Assembly: GCA_026954325.1 (NCBI GenBank)
Contig: JAIXKK010000152.1
Coordinates: forward strand, 61,823 to 125,822
Direction of reading: 5' to 3'
Origin: Bryobacterales bacterium
Lineage (GTDB): Bacteria; Acidobacteriota; Terriglobia; Bryobacterales; Bryobacteraceae
DNA: 64,000 nt
Under the pieces are notes generated by a model that searched no databases, was not told the DNA's origin, and worked only from the letters and a program-made list of their open reading frames with translations. Of the stretch, positions 19,431 through 29,900 are shown in pieces (positions within the stretch are counted from its first letter, which is position 1; each line of letters starts with the position of its first letter). Both the position numbers and the translations under genes were made by a program.

Positions 19431-21074
19431 CTACTCCTTCAGTTTGCGCACGGCGCGGACTTCACTGCCGGGAAATAGGTCCCGGTAGCGCTGTACTTCG
19501 GGATTCTCCAGCGCGTTCCTTGTGGCCTCATCCTCGTTCGTCCCGCGTCCGGCTGCCGGTTCGGCCGCTGTGGGCTTATCCGTAAAGGTTACCTTAATCT
19601 TCATCGGGCGGCGAGCCAGCGCGTCCACGGTCTTCTGCATATCGCTGCTGCGGACGGCCATCGAGAACTCCTTACCCGTAATGAATTCGAGTTCTCCGGG
19701 ACGCTCGGCGATCTCCGAGTGCTCCACCGCGTCAGCGATGAACGTCATCCCTTTTTCGTTGAGGGTATCAAGCAGCCGCCGCCGCCAGTCTCCACTTGCC
19801 TGCACCGGCGCGGCGGCCGCGGATTGCACCGCGGCGGGACCGGCCTGTTTGACCACAGGAGCCGTGAGTCTTGCCTGGGGCGGTTTCGGCGTGACCGCGG
19901 CCGCCGCGCGCGGCTCGCCGGATTGCAGTTCGGCCAGGATCTCTTCGATGGAGCGCAGCTTGCCGGCTTGCACCATTCGCAGGAGCCCGAGCTCCAGATG
20001 CATCCTTGGCTGAAGCGAATACTGCATGGCTTGAAACAGTTCCAAGGTTAATTGCAAGTAACGTGTGAGATCTTCTTCCCCAAACTGCGAGGAAAGCGTA
20101 CTTAAGCGCTCCCGCTCCGATCCGCTCGCCGCGATCAGGCGGGTCTCGGCGCCGGCAATCCGCGCCACCAGCAGGTTGCGGAAGAAGCGGCACAACTCGC
20201 GGCAGAAATGCTGGAGGTTGAGGCCCGTCCGTTCCAGTTCCTGGACAATATCCAGCATGCGGCGGCCGTCGAGGGCGAGCAATGCCTCGGCCACCTGCTC
20301 GAGAGTCTGTATCGAGAAGCGCCCCAGCAGTTGCCGCACGTCCTGCGCCTGCAGAGTGTGCCCGCAGCAGGCGATCGCCTGATCGAGCGCGGAAAGCGAG
20401 TCGCGCACGCTCCCCTCCCCGGCAAGCGCGATGACCGAAAGCGCTTCCGCCTCCGCCTCGATATTTTCCTTCCCGCAGATCTCCTTCAACAGGGCCAGGA
20501 CCTGGTCGTAATCCACCGAACGGAAGCTGAACTGCTGGCAGCGCGAAGCGATAGTGTTCGGAATCTTGTGCGCTTCCGTGGTGCAGAGCATGAAGACCAC
20601 CCACTCGGGAGGTTCCTCGAGCGTCTTCAGCAACGCGTTAAACGCTTCGCTCGTGATCTGGTGCGCTTCGTCGATGATGAAGACCTTGTACCGGTCGCGG
20701 GCGGGGCGGAAGCGGACGCTCTCCCGCAACTCACGCATCTCGTTGATGCCGCGATTCGAGGCCGCGTCGATCTCGATGACGTCGATGGAGCCGCCGCTGT
20801 AGATTTCCAGACAACTGGCGCAATGGCCGCAGGGCGTGATGGTCGGGCCTTCGGCGCAATTGAGGCACCGGGCGACAATGCGGGCCACCGTCGTCTTTCC
20901 CGTGCCGCGCTGTCCGGAAAAGATGTAGCCGTGGGCGATGCGGCGCTGGGAGAGGGCATTCTCGAGGGTAGTCTTGACGTGTTCCTGGCCGATCAGGTCC
21001 GCGAATGCGCGCGGTCTGTACTTCCGCGCGATGACCTGATAGTGTACATCGGCTTGTGGGACGGGTTCCGGCAT
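19431..21074 (-). CDS. dnaX: DNA polymerase III subunit gamma/tau
   Basis: About 547 residues from ATG 21074 (MPEPVPQADVHYQVIARKYRP). A longer frame to 21134 runs toward the SRP RNA and adds nothing family-like. It has the clamp-loader ATPase features in order: Walker A (GQRGTGKTT), a four-Cys zinc module (CLNC, then CGHCASC), Walker B (VFIIDEAHQ) and the SRC arginine-finger motif (ASRCQQF). The C-terminal third is Ala/Pro-rich and then more conserved, as in tau. No frameshift signal for a separate gamma form is obvious. It heads dnaX-ybaB-recR. Confidence 0.96.
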   Translation of the reverse strand: MPEPVPQADVHYQVIARKYRPRAFADLIGQEHVKTTLENALSQRRIAHGYIFSGQRGTGKTTVARIVARCLNCAEGPTITPCGHCASCLEIYSGGSIDVIEIDAASNRGINEMRELRESVRFRPARDRYKVFIIDEAHQITSEAFNALLKTLEEPPEWVVFMLCTTEAHKIPNTIASRCQQFSFRSVDYDQVLALLKEICGKENIEAEAEALSVIALAGEGSVRDSLSALDQAIACCGHTLQAQDVRQLLGRFSIQTLEQVAEALLALDGRRMLDIVQELERTGLNLQHFCRELCRFFRNLLVARIAGAETRLIAASGSERERLSTLSSQFGEEDLTRYLQLTLELFQAMQYSLQPRMHLELGLLRMVQAGKLRSIEEILAELQSGEPRAAAAVTPKPPQARLTAPVVKQAGPAAVQSAAAAPVQASGDWRRRLLDTLNEKGMTFIADAVEHSEIAERPGELEFITGKEFSMAVRSSDMQKTVDALARRPMKIKVTFTDKPTAAEPAAGRGTNEDEATRNALENPEVQRYRDLFPGSEVRAVRKLKE

Positions 21075-21108
21075 GAAGGCTGAGGGCGAAGTGAAATGCG
21101 CGAATATT

Positions 21109-21215
21109 GCCAGACCCCGGGTGATCCGCGGCACACAGGCTAAACCACTACCGTTGCTTCCTTCCGGACCTGGCGGGGTTTGCGGCCGCCCATTGCACGA
21201 AGCCCGGAGCCTGAC
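21109..21215 (-). ncRNA. ffs: Bacterial small SRP RNA (4.5S type)
   Basis: The minus strand carries the conserved SRP apical domain GGTCCGGAAGGAAGCA, whose GGAA tetraloop and symmetric loop bind Ffh. The ends pair: GUCAGGCUCCGGG at the 5' end with CCCGGGGUCUGGC at the 3' end, 13 consecutive pairs including G-U, giving a single long hairpin of about 107 nt. It lies just upstream of dnaX on the same strand, a placement seen in many bacteria. The exact ends are set by pairing and could shift by a few bases. Confidence 0.92.
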
Positions 21216-21267
21216 AACTTCTCATGCTAGCACGATGCCGCCGCCCCGCATCTGTTTATGGGCCGGT

Positions 21268-23415
21268 TCAGTTCGCCGAGACGCCAAGCTCGCCGGCCAG
21301 GCGGTTCCATCCCGTCTCGATCAGGGAAGCCTCCATGGCGTCCTTTGCGTTGGCATGCGTGGACGAGGCCTGTACCAGCGCGGTCTCCGCCCGCAGCGCC
21401 TTCACCAGCGGGACAGTCTGCTCCAGGAATCGTTTCGCCTCCGCCGTACGGCCTGCCCGTCTGGCCAGAATCGCCCGCGCGGTGCGTTCGTACAGTTGCA
21501 CCGTGGCTTCCGCATAACGAAGGTTGCGGTCGTCCTCGATCAGCCGGCGCCGGATCACTGGGGCTTGCCGCCGCGAGAGCACGCGGTTCATGATCACGCG
21601 GCACAGGCGCAACTCCTCGACACTCTTCGCGAGGGGAACGCCGCGGTCGGCGGGACCCTGCTCCGCGGTTTCAAGTTGCAGGTGTTTCAACGGAAACAGC
21701 GGGTCGAGGTCACGGTTGATGCGGTCTGTCAGCCGCCGGCGGTCGGACTTCCATTGATGAATCGCCGACATGCCCTCCTCGAGGTGGCCGTACAACTCGC
21801 GCATGGAGTCCGCCTCCGCGCCGAAAAAGTCGCGGAAGTACTCGCTCATGAAGGCCTGTGCGTCCGCTTCGGGGTTCCACAACATCCGGCCGAGCAGGTA
21901 GTCGTTCAGCCGCTTCGGACCCGGCAATTGCGTCGCGACGTGCATGTAGTGGAAGTGGCGCGCGCCGCGCGAATAGTACAGCGGAATGTCGCGCGCCATC
22001 ACTTTTGTATAGAGCACCGGCAGGCATTTGGTGGTCGACACGCCGTAGTATTCGCCCATCACGTAGCCGCCGCGATAGAACCGCTCGCCGCTCTGCCAGC
22101 CGAGGATCGTGTTCCAGATGCCGGCGTTCGTCTCGCGGCAGTCCGGATCGTCGAGCGCGTGGCGGAAACAGCGGTGGATAGGGAACAGCGTGCCGATCGT
22201 CCGCTCGAAGTCGAAGCCTTCCGGCAGCGGCCTGCTCGGAGCCGCCAGCGTCTCGGCGTAGATCGGGAAGAACACGGTGACCGGCCTTTTCAGAACTCCA
22301 GCGTGTTCGGCCTGTGTCACCGCTTCACGCACCTGGTGCGCCATGCGCAGCAGGCGGTCGGTTGGCGTTCCCAGCGCCCGGCAGCGTTCGCACTCGCACC
22401 ATCTGCCCACGTCGAGCGCCCAGAAATCCAGGATGCCGGCGTTCTTCCATTCCCCTTCGGCGAGTTCCCTGACGATGCGCCGGCACAACTCGGTCATCAT
22501 GTGCGGATTCGATGAGCACGGGTTCACGCCGAACGCGCGTTGGAATGTGCGCCGCTCGCCTCCGACGAGTCCGTACCATTCCGGGTGCGCTTCGAAATAC
22601 GAGAGCTTGCCGTCGTGGTTACGGTCGCCGCGGAATTCGGCGCTGTCCTTCGGGTAAGGATCGGAGTCGCGGTATGGGTATTCGTCTTCGGGATTCAAAT
22701 AGCGCTCGAAGAACCAATGGCCGCCGGCGTTCAGGCGGAGTCCGAGCATGCGCATGAACAGTCCTTCCCTGTCCGCGGCCGTCCAGAAGTTGATGCGGTT
22801 GCGCGCCATCCAGATGTGGAACTCGCGGTTGCCGCGCGGTTCCCAGGCCCAGAAGCCGCGGGTCAGGAACCGCGGATGCTCGACCACAGTGGAAGTGGGC
22901 ATGCGCAACCGGTGCGCGGCGGGGACATGTTCGCCGTCGGGTCCGGGCGCGTACCATCGGATGCCCTGCATTTCGAGGAAGTGATAAACGGAGTAAAGCA
23001 GTCCGGTCGAGTCGTGACCCGCCAAATACAGCCGGTCTGCCAAGGGGATCAGCGCGAAGCTTTCCGGCGCGTCGAGTCCTTTGGGCATTTCCCGCGGGGC
23101 GCCGCGCTCGCTGGAGTCATCGAGGCGCAGTAGATGAAAGCGCGCTGTTCGAGCGGCCGCGGTCCCGGCGGCGACGATGGGGAACGCGGCGGCATCGGCC
23201 GGAGACACGCCGCTGAGCCGGCACAGATATTCGCGCAACTCCCCGGCGGCGTATAGCGTCGCCTTGATGCTCAGATTGCTTTCGCTGAGTTCGGCTGCTT
23301 TGGCCGCGGCGGGCGATTCGTAAGGAGAGAAGGAGGCGGCGATCGGCGTCCGCGAATCCAGTGGCGCTCCCAGGCAGAGACTTGCCGCGAGGCAGGCCAG
23401 GGCGATGCGAAACAT
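21268..23415 (-). CDS. Secreted DUF4838-like (GH67-N type) protein
   Basis: 715 residues from ATG 23415, which gives a clean signal peptide (MFRIALACLAASLCLGAP). An N-terminal alpha/beta domain (AAGELREYLCRLSGVSP, STGLLYSVYHFLEMQGIRWY) precedes a barrel-like domain with the DUF4838 hallmark: an Asp-rich strand followed by CECERC (LDFWALDVGRWCECERCRAL), which may bind a metal. The C-terminal 200 residues are helical. The family is common in polysaccharide-use loci, but its reaction is not established to my knowledge. The gene is divergent from the lipoprotein hydrolase at 23510. Confidence 0.75.
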   Translation of the reverse strand: MFRIALACLAASLCLGAPLDSRTPIAASFSPYESPAAAKAAELSESNLSIKATLYAAGELREYLCRLSGVSPADAAAFPIVAAGTAAARTARFHLLRLDDSSERGAPREMPKGLDAPESFALIPLADRLYLAGHDSTGLLYSVYHFLEMQGIRWYAPGPDGEHVPAAHRLRMPTSTVVEHPRFLTRGFWAWEPRGNREFHIWMARNRINFWTAADREGLFMRMLGLRLNAGGHWFFERYLNPEDEYPYRDSDPYPKDSAEFRGDRNHDGKLSYFEAHPEWYGLVGGERRTFQRAFGVNPCSSNPHMMTELCRRIVRELAEGEWKNAGILDFWALDVGRWCECERCRALGTPTDRLLRMAHQVREAVTQAEHAGVLKRPVTVFFPIYAETLAAPSRPLPEGFDFERTIGTLFPIHRCFRHALDDPDCRETNAGIWNTILGWQSGERFYRGGYVMGEYYGVSTTKCLPVLYTKVMARDIPLYYSRGARHFHYMHVATQLPGPKRLNDYLLGRMLWNPEADAQAFMSEYFRDFFGAEADSMRELYGHLEEGMSAIHQWKSDRRRLTDRINRDLDPLFPLKHLQLETAEQGPADRGVPLAKSVEELRLCRVIMNRVLSRRQAPVIRRRLIEDDRNLRYAEATVQLYERTARAILARRAGRTAEAKRFLEQTVPLVKALRAETALVQASSTHANAKDAMEASLIETGWNRLAGELGVSAN

Positions 23416-23509
23416 AGCTCGATTGTGAGGCCGTCCGCGCAAGGCGTCAATGCCGAATCGCATCCGCCGGTTGACAGGAGGTTCGAACCGGTGAGCATAT
23501 TGACATGTG

Positions 23510-25678
23510 ATGAATTCCGGGTCCCTAACTCGTATACTCGCGCTGGCGGCTGCCGCGGCGGTGCTCGTTTCGTGCTCCCGGCCGGGCGCGAAGACCGCCT
23601 CCGCGGTTTCCGCCCCGGCTGAGCGCCCCGCCTGGGTGAAACAAGGCATTGTGATGGTGGGAAGCTGGGAGCCGCCAAGTTTTCAAGTTCGCCGCGGCGG
23701 CCAGGAAGTAAATGCCGCCGAACTGTGGAAAGCCGAACGTACGGAGCATAGCGTCCGCAAGCTGAAGGAACTCGGCGTGACGCTTGTGATTACGAGTCTC
23801 CACAAGGCAGCGGGTTTGAAAGCCGAGGCCGGGGAAATCGAAGCCAACCGCAAGTTCGTCGAACTTGCGCACCGTTATGGCATCAAGGTCGGCGGCTACG
23901 TCGGCTCAACCATGGCCTATGAGACGTTCTTCGCCGAAGAGCCCGATGCCCACAACTGGATCCAGACCGACGAGTTCGGCCGGCCCATTTACTACAACAG
24001 TGACCAGACCTTCCGCTACGTGGCCTGCCGCAACAACCCCGGCTACCGGGCCTTCGTCGAGAAGGTGCTGCGTCTGGGCGTCCAGGATCTGAAGCTCGAC
24101 CTGATTCACTTCGACCAGATGTCGTGGTGGCCCGAGCCGGGTTCCTGCCGCTGCCGCTATTGCCAGGCGGAGTTCCACGAGTTTCTCCGTACGCGCTACA
24201 GCGGCAAGCAACGGATGGCGCGCTACGGATTCACTCTTCTCGACTACATGGCGCCGCCGCCCTACAATTCCCGCACGGGAATCCTGCAACTCACGGACCT
24301 CCACAATCCGCTGATGCAGGACTGGGCGTTGTTCCGCGCCGCCAATCTGGCAAAACGTTTTGCCGAGTACGACAACTACATCCGCGCAATGCGGCCCGAC
24401 GTGGCGGTGGAAGGCAATCCGAACATCAACCTCGGCTCCAATCTGGGGTTCCGCCTCGGCGTCGATTATCCGCGGCTTCTGCGCACCGCCGATATCTTTT
24501 GGAGCGAAGAGCCCAACCACGCGGCCTGGGCGCCCGATGGCCGCATCATCACCAAGATCCGCTCATTCAAGGTTGCGCGCGCGATGGACCGCTCCGTGTT
24601 CCTGTACACCGGCGGCCGCTATGGCGCGCAGACCGCCGCCAGCCCTCCGGAACTGCGCATCGCCGAGGCCATGGCGTATAACGACGCCAATCTCGGGATG
24701 GTCGGCGACCTGTCGGCGGATGGCACGGAATTGACACCCGCGGCGGCGCGCTACGTGAAGTTCTTCCACGAACACCTGAAAGACCTTGCCGGCAGCCGCG
24801 GCGTGCCGAACGTGGCCATCCTGCGCGCCTTCCCATCCATCGAATTCAATCCGGCGCGCTCGAACGTGAGTACAATGCTGTTCGAGCAAACCCTGATCCA
24901 GTCGCGGATTCCCTTCGACATCGTGTTCGAACCGCATCTGGCGGATCTCGCCCGCTATAAGGTGCTCGTGCTGGCGAATCAGGACGCTTTGAGCGACCGG
25001 GCGGTGGCGCAAATCCGTGCGTATGTGCAGGCCGGCGGCGGCCTGGTGGCGACCGAAGATTCATCGCTGCTGACGGACTGGCGGCTTCGGCGGCCGAAAT
25101 TCGGCCTCGCCGATGTGTTCGGCGTCGATTCTCCAGCCAAGCCCGGAGTGCCCACCACCGCTGTGCTGGCCGGCGCTCCGGAAACGAAGCACGAGTCCGC
25201 CGCCGCGGAGCGCCTCGTGCAACATACGTTCGGCAAGGGCCGTTCCGTCTACATACCGCGCATCGAACCCTCCACGCCTCCGCCGCCCGCTCAGATCAAC
25301 TATAGTTTCGGCAATCAGTACTGGACATTGCCCAGGAACGCCAAAGACATGGTCAGCGCGCTCGACTGGGCGTCAGACGGGAAACTGGTGGCGGATATCC
25401 AGGCGCCGGCTTCGGTCGCGGTCGAACTCGAGGAGCAGCGCGGTTCGAAGACGTGGCTGCTGCATCTGATCAATTTCGATTTCCAGCACCCGGCGCGCGA
25501 TATTGCGGTCCGGCTTCGCCTGCCCGCGGGAGCCAGGGTGCGGGAGGCTGTTGTATCTTCGCCCGACCTCGAAACGCGCGACACTCTGAAGCCGGCCATG
25601 CAGGGCGACACCGTGTCATTTCGCATCCCCCGGCTCGCGATCTACAACCTTGTGCGAATACAACTCACATCGGATTGA
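23510..25678 (+). CDS. Lipoprotein glycoside-hydrolase-like protein with GATase-like domain
   Basis: 722 residues from ATG 23510 (GTG at 23507 is an alternative). The start gives a lipoprotein signal (MNSGSLTRILALAAAAAVLVSC). Residues ~45-380 look like a TIM barrel related to the putative glycosyl hydrolases (VTLVITSLHKAAG, YGIKVGGYVGSTMAYETF, LKLDLIHFDQMSWWPEP, then a CRCRYC cluster). A flavodoxin-like beta-galactosidase trimerisation domain follows (YKVLVLANQDALSDRAVAQI, YVQAGGGLVATEDSSL), then a C-terminal beta domain. The layout equals that of the protein at 15164-17242. The beta-propeller gene 61 bp downstream is probably co-transcribed. Confidence 0.75.
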   Translation: MNSGSLTRILALAAAAAVLVSCSRPGAKTASAVSAPAERPAWVKQGIVMVGSWEPPSFQVRRGGQEVNAAELWKAERTEHSVRKLKELGVTLVITSLHKAAGLKAEAGEIEANRKFVELAHRYGIKVGGYVGSTMAYETFFAEEPDAHNWIQTDEFGRPIYYNSDQTFRYVACRNNPGYRAFVEKVLRLGVQDLKLDLIHFDQMSWWPEPGSCRCRYCQAEFHEFLRTRYSGKQRMARYGFTLLDYMAPPPYNSRTGILQLTDLHNPLMQDWALFRAANLAKRFAEYDNYIRAMRPDVAVEGNPNINLGSNLGFRLGVDYPRLLRTADIFWSEEPNHAAWAPDGRIITKIRSFKVARAMDRSVFLYTGGRYGAQTAASPPELRIAEAMAYNDANLGMVGDLSADGTELTPAAARYVKFFHEHLKDLAGSRGVPNVAILRAFPSIEFNPARSNVSTMLFEQTLIQSRIPFDIVFEPHLADLARYKVLVLANQDALSDRAVAQIRAYVQAGGGLVATEDSSLLTDWRLRRPKFGLADVFGVDSPAKPGVPTTAVLAGAPETKHESAAAERLVQHTFGKGRSVYIPRIEPSTPPPPAQINYSFGNQYWTLPRNAKDMVSALDWASDGKLVADIQAPASVAVELEEQRGSKTWLLHLINFDFQHPARDIAVRLRLPAGARVREAVVSSPDLETRDTLKPAMQGDTVSFRIPRLAIYNLVRIQLTSD

Positions 25679-25739
25679 ACCGTCAGGAAGCGGGAAGCGC
25701 GCCGCCGCGCCGAACCGCGGCGGGCGGAGAGGAGTTGAC

Positions 25740-26948
25740 ATGAGGATTCGGGCGCATAAACTGCGGGATTACCGCCTGGAAGGCTGGAACGAGAAGATCG
25801 CCGGACGTTGGAGCTACGCGCGGCTTGCCGCCGATCCGCAATGGCGTGACGGCTGGATCAGCTTCGACTCGGTAACCTGGAACCCGCATGACGGACTGGT
25901 GTATTGCGGGCTCAACTCGATCGACGGCGATCTGCTGTATGCCTTCTCGCCCGCGGATGGAAAGTTCGAGTGTCTCGATACGCGCCGGTGGACGGACGAG
26001 TTCGACGTGAAGATCCACCGCACGCTGCTGGTGAACCCGCGAGACCGGAAATTGTATTTCGCCACCTCGCTGCTCCACGATGTCGAGCGGCAGCGCGAAG
26101 CCAAGGGCGGCAAGGTGGTCCGCTACGATCCGGTGTCGCGCAGCTATGACATGCTCGGCGTGCCTCTCCCGCGGCTCTACATTCAGTCGATCGCCGCCGA
26201 TTGGACGCGCGGCTTCCTATACGGGTTCACCTATCCGGCGGAGTTCGTCTTCCGGCTCGACATCGCGAGCGGGGCGGTGGAGAACCTGGCGTACGTCGGC
26301 AACGCCATTTTCTTTGCCCAGCCGCACAACGGCGTCGTGGACCGGGAAGGCTGGCTGTGGGGGACGTGCGCGGAGACGCGGGCGTGGGACGAAATCACGG
26401 GTCCGGTTCCAATCCGGCTGTTCAAGTATCATCCCGATGGCGGCCGGTTCGTGTGGTTCGAGCACGGGCTCTCACGGCGTACGGACGCGCGGCAACTGGC
26501 GCCGGATCCCCCGGCGCCCGAAGGAGCGGCCGGCGCGCTCGCCCAGACGCGTCACAAGGACGACTACGGCTTCTGCGATTCCATGGTCTACGACGGAGAG
26601 CGCTACATCTACGCCGGCACCACCGCGGGCGTGCTGGCGCGCATCGACACGGCAAGCGGCGCGGTCGACAAGGTTGCGCGCGTGATGGCAACGGGACGCT
26701 TCCCCGCGCTCGCCTTCCGCGACGGCGTGCTCTACGGCGGCGGCGGCATGAACGGCTGGACGCAATTGATGCGCTGGGACACGCGCACGGATCGCATCGA
26801 GACGTTCAACGATCTCACTGATCCCGAAATCGGCGACAAGCCGGCCCGTATTCACGAGATCGCCGTGGACAGCCGCCACACGTTGTACCTCGGCGAGAAC
26901 GACAACCACGCGCGATCGAGCTACCTGTGGACGGCGCGGCTCGATTAA
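25740..26948 (+). CDS. Beta-propeller protein of unknown function
   Basis: 402 residues from ATG 25740, with GGAGAGGAG upstream. No signal peptide is visible, so it is probably cytosolic. Repeating four-strand units of the form VTWNPHDGLVYCGLNSIDGDLLYAFSPADGKF and GFLYGFTYPAEFVFRLDIASGAVENL indicate a six- or seven-bladed propeller. Such folds occur in lactonases and in oligogalacturonate lyase-type enzymes, and the many conserved His/Tyr/Glu positions (FAQPHNGVVDREGWLWG) could be a metal site, but I cannot assign an activity. It follows the lipoprotein hydrolase and converges on the TonB receptor, so a role in handling released sugars is plausible. Confidence 0.68.
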   Translation: MRIRAHKLRDYRLEGWNEKIAGRWSYARLAADPQWRDGWISFDSVTWNPHDGLVYCGLNSIDGDLLYAFSPADGKFECLDTRRWTDEFDVKIHRTLLVNPRDRKLYFATSLLHDVERQREAKGGKVVRYDPVSRSYDMLGVPLPRLYIQSIAADWTRGFLYGFTYPAEFVFRLDIASGAVENLAYVGNAIFFAQPHNGVVDREGWLWGTCAETRAWDEITGPVPIRLFKYHPDGGRFVWFEHGLSRRTDARQLAPDPPAPEGAAGALAQTRHKDDYGFCDSMVYDGERYIYAGTTAGVLARIDTASGAVDKVARVMATGRFPALAFRDGVLYGGGGMNGWTQLMRWDTRTDRIETFNDLTDPEIGDKPARIHEIAVDSRHTLYLGENDNHARSSYLWTARLD

Positions 26949-26970
26949 GCGGCCCGGCGGTTTTCCGTTC

Positions 26971-29900
26971 CTACCAGCTCAGCCGTATGCCGCCGCGCAC
27001 CTGACGCTGGTCGAGGTTTGCCGAAGTCACCATCAGGAAGTTGCCCGCGTTGATGTTCGCGTTCGGCGCGTTGAAATGCGGGGTATTTGTCGCATTGGCG
27101 GCCTCGACGCGGAACTCGAGCGTCCACGGTTCTTTGATCACCAGGCGCCGGAAGAGCCCCAGGTCGAGGTTCACCGTGCCTGGGGCGCGCAGAATGTTGC
27201 GGCCCGATGTCCCGTAGCGAACGCCGGCCGGAGCGGCGAAAGCGGTGGGATCGTAGAACGGCTGCCCCACTCCGATTCCGCCCGGCTTGTCAACCGTCGT
27301 CTTGACCTGGTCCGCGGTCTGCGTGTTGCCGGGAGCATTCAAAGCCCCCTGCGCGGCGCCCACCGTAAACGGCCTGCCCATGAATGACGCGAAAACGCCG
27401 TTGAGCTGCCAGTCCCCAAGAATCCAGCGCGCTACGCCGGATTGCGCGAAGGGCTTTCCCTTGCCGGCAGGCAGTTCGTATACGAAACCCACCTGCAATG
27501 TGTGCGGAATATCGTAGCCGGCCAGCGCGCGGTTACGGTTGAAGACCGGAGCCCAGTTCCAGGCGATGGTTCCCGTCCAGCCGTCTTCGTCGGTCCAGTT
27601 GATCGCCTTTGAAAACGTGTACGCGCCCTTGAGGGTGAGCCCGTGGATGGCGCGGCGGTTAAAGGCGAACTGCGCCGCATGATAGTTCGCGCTCAGGTAG
27701 CCGTTCCAGGCCCACGTGTCCACGCTATGGCCGAATAACACGTTCAAGGGCCGGCCGGCCGTGCCCGCGCCGGGCGCCGCGGCGTTAATGTCGCGGTCCG
27801 CGAAGCTGCGCACCGTCTGGGTGCCGACGTAGGCGGCCGAGAACGTGATCGCGTGCGGCAGTTCCCGCTCGATGGTGAAGTTCCAGGATTGCACGTAGCC
27901 GCGTTTCAACTCGCTGCCGCTGATAAAGCGCATCTGGGCCGTTGCGGGGAGCGCCGCCTTGCCGCTGCTGATATCGGGAAAGACGATGTTGGGAATGCCC
28001 TGGTCGAACGCGCCCACCGGCTGGAAGGAGTTCGCGGAGTTGAACGTGGCGTTGAAGGTAAGCGGGAAGAAGCCGCGCAAAGGACGCGCCAGGGGCATCG
28101 GGTTATAGCTGATGCCGTAGCCGCTGCGAATCACCGTCGAGTTGTTCAGCCGGTAGGCCAGGCCGGCGCGCGGCGCGAATAGCTTGTGGCTGGTGCTGAT
28201 CCCCAACCCGGGCGGGATGTTATTGATTCCGCCGATGGAGACGAGATTCGTGGTGGGATCGTACCCCTCGATCCCGCCGCGGCCGCCTCGCGTCTGGAGC
28301 GGGAATAACTCGTAGCGGACCCCGAGTGAGGCGGTGAGTTTCGGCGTAAGCTGCCACCGGTCGCGCACGTACCAGGCAAGTTGCCAGTTGTATGCCGTCA
28401 TGACTTCTCTCTGTACCGAGCGGCGCTCGGTTTGCGGCAAGCCAAGCAGGTAGGACGCGTACGAATTAAACTGTGTGAGCGTCGCACTGGGGGCCGACGT
28501 GATGCCCTGTGAAAACGTGAAGCCTCCCATCGGCCCGCCGAAGCCGCCGCCATCGGGATTGTAGTGGTTCAGAATGTGACGGACGCCCTCGAAGCCGAAG
28601 CGGATGTCGTGACGCGTGCGGGTGAGCGAAAAGTTCTGTTGCGTGGTCCACGACATATCGTGCGCGAAAAACGGCCGCGTGTCGGTGTCGCTGAGGAAGT
28701 TCGTGTACCCGCTGATGCCGATCTGGGGAGCCCCGCTGTTCCTGATGTCCGAATTGTCGCCGTTGACCCCTGGAATACCGAATTCCTTCCCGTAGAACGT
28801 GCCGTAGCCGAAGCTGACGATCGACTGGCCCTGCCGGGTCCAGCCCACCAGGCCGTCCCACAGGAACCGCGGCGAGATGATCAGCGTGCTCCCGACAGTC
28901 GCCACCTGTGTCCGCAGGTCGCCCGTCCCGATGGCGCTTCCCGAAGGACAGAGCGCTCCGCCGCCGCCCTGGCCGAAAGCCGGATCGCACCCCACCGACG
29001 CCTGCATGATCGAGTACTTGCCCCAGATCATGTTGTCGCCCGTGCGGTTCCAGTTCATCTTGGTGTCCAGATTGTTCTTGTCCAGCCGCTGCGAACCGTT
29101 CCCCAGGAAGTTCGAGGCGGCTCCCGCCTGGTTCGGCAGCGGAATCAGATCCTGAATCTTCCGAGAAATGACGCTCTGACGGCTCAGCGGAATCGTGTTT
29201 TGGGCAAACGGCGTTCGCCCGGCGCCGCTCGCCTGGCCCGTGGCCGGATCGTAGATTACGGCGTTGTAGGCCGAGAAATTTCCCAGCTTCTGATCGGCGG
29301 TGGGTACCGTGTAGCGGTTGGTGGCGCCCTGCAACTCGTGAACGGCTTCCCAGCCGGCGAAGTAGAACAGTTTGTTCTTGCGGATCGGACCGCCCGCGGT
29401 CACCCCGTCTATATTGTTGTTGTTCTTCGGCTTGGCCGCGGTGTTGAAAAAGTTCTTGGCCTGCAGGGCGGCGTTGTCATTGAACGCCCACGCCGAGCCA
29501 TGGAATTCGTTGGTGCCGGACTTGGTGATCACCGTGATCGCCGCCCCGCCCGCCAACCCCTGCTCGGCGTCGAAGTTGTTGGTGGCGACGTTCACCGCCT
29601 CGATGGTTTCAGCGGGAGGAATGTAGGCGGTGTGGTGAGGAAGCCAGAGGAACACGCTCAGCGCGCCGTCGATGCGCGTGCTGTTGTTGTTGCGGTTCAC
29701 GCCATTGACGTTCGTCGACAGCGCCCGCGCCGGAGCGGCCTGTATGGAATTCTGGTAGACACCCGGCGTCGCGCCCGGCACCAGGTTGATCAGGCTCTGG
29801 TAGTTGCGGTAATGCGGCAGCGGCATGTTGATCACGTCGTGTGAGCCGAGTTCGGTGTGCACGTCGGCTTTGTCGGCCTGCAGCGCCACCGCTCCGGCTT

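Noticed and set aside
21073..22515. A 480-codon plus-strand frame
   Set aside because: It runs over the SRP RNA and antisense to the DUF4838-like gene, with no recognisable domain.
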